Shown here: positions 61,578-64,000 of the stretch, one piece after another
Layout of the letters: each line of letters opens with the position of its first letter
Numbering within the stretch: position 1 is the first letter of the stretch
DNA from: Gracilaria vermiculophylla
Lineage: Eukaryota; Rhodophyta; Florideophyceae; Gracilariales; Gracilariaceae
Assembly: GCA_019155205.2 (NCBI GenBank)
Contig: JAHNZQ020003147.1
Location: 2,050,275 to 2,114,274 of the forward strand
Reading direction: 5' to 3'
Length of the DNA stretch: 64,000 nt
The notes under the pieces: generated by a model
Seen by the model: only the letters and a program-made list of their open reading frames with translations
The model's database searches: none
Told to the model about the DNA's origin: nothing
Program-made: the position numbers and the translations under genes

Positions 61578-63123
61578 TGACTTTCTCCGTTAGCCAGTTA
61601 ATAGTGCCCGGCCGGCACCGCGAGGAGGTGGAGATAAGATTCAAACCGACCATATAGATGCGTCTTGAATTTCCCACTCGGAAATAATACTACCTACGCA
61701 TTCGCTCGGTAATAAAACATTACACTACATCATCAACATCCATCGTTATGGATCGACGTTCACCTCTTTCTCGCTCCAAACAGCTTAAAAACATACAATT
61801 AAAAGCTTATAGAAAATTATATGTCAAAATTGGCCGACTTTTAAAACGTTATCCAGTCACAACTCCCCGTATCCTAGAAAATCCAGCAACATGTAGAACA
61901 AAAACACATACAAGGCGTTCACACCTTTCCAGTCCGGTAGATAAATAAGTTAGAAAACGAAAAATGTGTCAAAGAATAGTTTCATGCAAACCAATTGCAA
62001 AAACCTTAAACCTCAATGTTTCTAAATCAATAATTGGACAAATAATCAATAAAAAAAAATTCAAGTATAAACATATGATTAAAACATTCCATATAGAAGA
62101 TATCCATAAGCCAAAAAACAATATATTTGTATGCAAACCTGGCGTACTAGAAAAATCAATGAGATACAGTTACTTTTTCTGATGGATAAAAATTCAACTT
62201 GGATGTCACCAATTGTTATAAATTTTATTGACATGATCTAAGAAAAAATCACTCTGAATTCCGGACACGAAACTCTAGAGGCTGTTCTATAATGTTTCAG
62301 GCTGGCAAATCAGAATATGGGAAAGCAGATATTGCATTTGTTCGCACACATATAGATTTTGCATGATATAAAAAGTTGTTTGTAACTATAGGCCAGCTTG
62401 TAGATATTGTGTACACGGAAGAAGTTTTGTTTTCCAGCGAGATAATTAACCGGTGTACAAATCTAAAGTAGTGACAGCTTGACTACAAAAAGCAAGTATT
62501 ACGGTTATGGATTGGCCAGCACGCTCCCCAGACGTGATCCCCATTAAAAATGGATGAATATTCTTATCAAGAACGGTTTTTGGCCACGGAAGGCATTTTA
62601 GCGCAGTTTTTGATTTGAAAAACTGTTTTAAGAATTGCTGGGACAATCCATCTATTTTCACAATTAATGACTACACCACTTTGATGCCCAAACGCTGTAT
62701 TTTTGTTATCAAGCAAAAAGGTGGAAACACTAGTTACTGAGTCGCCAAAAGAGATTTAAATTTCACAAAGTTGTTACGATTTTGAAACGGTTTTTGAACT
62801 TGAATTTATTTTATATCTTGATCTTGTAGTCGTACTGTGCCAAAATTCACAGTTTTTGTACTTTGACACCGACGTGTTATGATTTTGAAACAGACTGTAC
62901 GTATAAGACTGGCATTTATAACCTATTCATCAAGTTACAGTACACTATGAACATGTTTGTGGCCTCCGGTAACCTAATCACGATAAAGACCTGCGAAGTA
63001 CAATTAAAGTTCAATCATGTTTTCTCTATCTCTTTCAAAAAGCGCGCACTATACACTAGTTTAAATACCAGGATCGTTCCATCTTAGTCTTTTTCACGTC
63101 TCCAAACACCAATTTTAGAAGAA

Positions 63124-63760
63124 ATGGGACGTGGTAAACCCCTTACCGGTAAAGAAAAAGGAATGATATTGGCTGCCGAGGCTCACTGTTGCTCGCAGAG
63201 AGAAAGTGCTGACACTCTCAATCGCTCTCGAACTGTTATACAGAACTTTTTAAAGAATCCGGGAAATTATAACATGCGTTTCAGAGGATCAAACAACAAA
63301 ATTATGTCACCGACACCCAAAAGAGCTTTGCTTCGTGCAGCATCAAATTCAAATCAGTCTGCTAGGGAGCTTCGAAAATCTCTTTCTTTACCCATTTCTG
63401 TTCGTGGAGTGCAGCAGACCCTGAAGGAAGACCCTAATTTGATATATGAGAAAATGAAAGCAGTACCAATGATGAAGGAAAGGCACAAGAAAGAACGGCA
63501 AATATGGGCTCGTCATAAAATGACGTATTCATTAGAACCGTGGAAAACAAATATCTTTTCTGATGAAAAGAAGTTTAATCTTGATGGTACATATGGCTTT
63601 GCTTACAATAGGCATGACATACGGGAGAAAGATGTTTTTTTTTCAAAAAGACTTAATGGTGGGGACTCTTTCATGTAATGGGCAGCTTGTTCGTATTATG
63701 GTCTAAGCAAGTTAGTGGTTTGCAAAGGAAATATAGGTTCTAACAAGTACCGTGTGTAGT
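63124..63760 (+). pseudogene. Third Tc1/mariner transposase, 5' part only
   Basis: From ATG 63124 a clean 184-codon frame encodes the N-terminal helix-turn-helix region (KPLTGKEKGMILAAEAHCCS, then RSRTVIQNFLKNPGNYN) and the first catalytic Asp (FSDEKKFNLDGTYG), ending GGDSFM then TAA at 63676-63678. The same frame continues past the stop as WAACSYYGLSKLVV to about 63755, which is normal transposase sequence, so the TAA is a nonsense change. The sequence then becomes unrelated, so the catalytic second Asp and Glu are missing. A possible left terminal repeat starts near TACAGTACACTATGAACATG (62937-62956). Confidence 0.75.
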
Positions 63761-64000
63761 GCAATGGTACTGTTGCGGATTGGCGCCCTCGTGTCTCATA
63801 GGATTTGGGTATATTTTCCTGCGGTGACACCGGTCGTATGAGCTACAGCGGCTCCCGGACTCATTGTGGGGATGCCCCTGTGAAGGGTAGTATTTTCTGC
63901 ACACGTGTAGTGCATTGGCGCGGCGTCCGGATGCGCTATGGCAAGCCGGTTATTACCACACACGTGGACGGGTACTCCCAGCAATACTGGTCATAGCTAG
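63761..64000. other. Unclassified, probably repetitive end of window
   Basis: GC content rises abruptly where the third Tc1 transposase is cut off. It may be the edge of another transposon inserted in it. No coding or RNA feature could be supported. Confidence 0.3.

Larger units (their letters stand above)
60553..62899 (+). mobile_element. Second Tc1/mariner element, decayed, interrupted by other sequence and a gap
   Basis: The left end is TACAGTGCGTTTCAAAATCA at 60553-60572 and the right end the reverse of TACAGTCTGTTTCAAAATCA at 62880-62899, so the TIRs match each other and belong to the same family as the element at 59221. Transposase remnants run on the plus strand from ATG 61748 (MDRRSPLSRSKQLKNIQLKA) with several stops to WPARSPDVIPIKN at about 62512, where the catalytic Glu has become Lys. 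At 2.35 kb plus an unsized gap it is too long for an empty element. The 60.65-61.74 kb part, including a tandem repeat and the N gap, is probably a nested insertion. Confidence 0.6.

Noticed and set aside
63740..63800. Possible tRNA-like A-box (TAGTGCAATGG) at the third Tc1 break point
   Set aside because: No convincing B box or cloverleaf could be formed.

Overview
This is a window of nuclear DNA from a eukaryotic alga, most likely a red seaweed of the Chondrus/Gracilaria kind (inference). Evidence: bacterial-type genes with N-terminal targeting extensions (threonine deaminase, RsmG, IF-1) sit beside purely eukaryotic genes (MED21, REV1, Gemin6-like, V-ATPase F, BAP31, LIN54-like, homeobox). 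Two membrane-anchored sulfotransferase-like genes fit an organism with a sulfated-galactan wall. Most genes have one exon, and the introns I could place are short (63-142 bp). I assigned the lineage from these traits, not by database search.

Layout. 1-4.7 kb is AT-rich and holds a decayed PIF/Harbinger transposon (Myb/SANT-like ORF plus a frameshifted DDE transposase, tail to tail). 4.7-7.4 kb is a very GC/CpG-rich island, with a perfect 26-bp palindrome at the point where purine/pyrimidine strand bias switches; it leads into a HAD-like phosphatase gene. 8.3-12.7 kb is gene-poor, with two small ORFs and a broken inverted copy of the threonine deaminase 5' end lying head-to-head with the intact gene. 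12.7-59 kb is the gene-dense core, with about 25 genes on both strands: amino-acid and polyamine metabolism (threonine deaminase, an ODC-like protein), a sugar kinase (FGGY), NAD synthesis (NMNAT), nucleotide hydrolysis (ADPRM-like), organelle functions (RsmG, IF-1, ATP synthase OSCP), V-ATPase F, transcription and RNA (MED21, Gemin6-like, homeobox, LIN54-like CXC, AT-hook protein), translesion synthesis (REV1), an F-box/LRR protein, BAP31 and sulfotransferases. 59-64 kb is a graveyard of Tc1/mariner elements with shared terminal repeats, crossed by a 100-N assembly gap.

Exon structures were worked out by hand for ADPRM (2 exons), NMNAT (3), the methyltransferase-like gene (2), F-box/LRR (2), V-ATPase F (3), LIN54-like (3) and IF-1 (2). 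All splice in frame at GT-AG sites and restore family-consensus sequence.

The most notable observations: (i) a homeobox protein with two tandem homeodomains that both carry His instead of the near-invariant Asn51, plus a third decayed one; (ii) E2F and CHR consensus sites clustered in the promoter of the LIN54-like gene, suggesting DREAM-type autoregulation; (iii) an ODC-like protein lacking the catalytic Cys; (iv) long sense-strand poly-C tracts just upstream of several start codons (115 and 62 bases at the extremes); (v) a REV1 without BRCT; (vi) an extended-SDR protein lacking both signature motifs; (vii) the inverted threonine deaminase pseudogene. I did not find a clear new multi-gene system.
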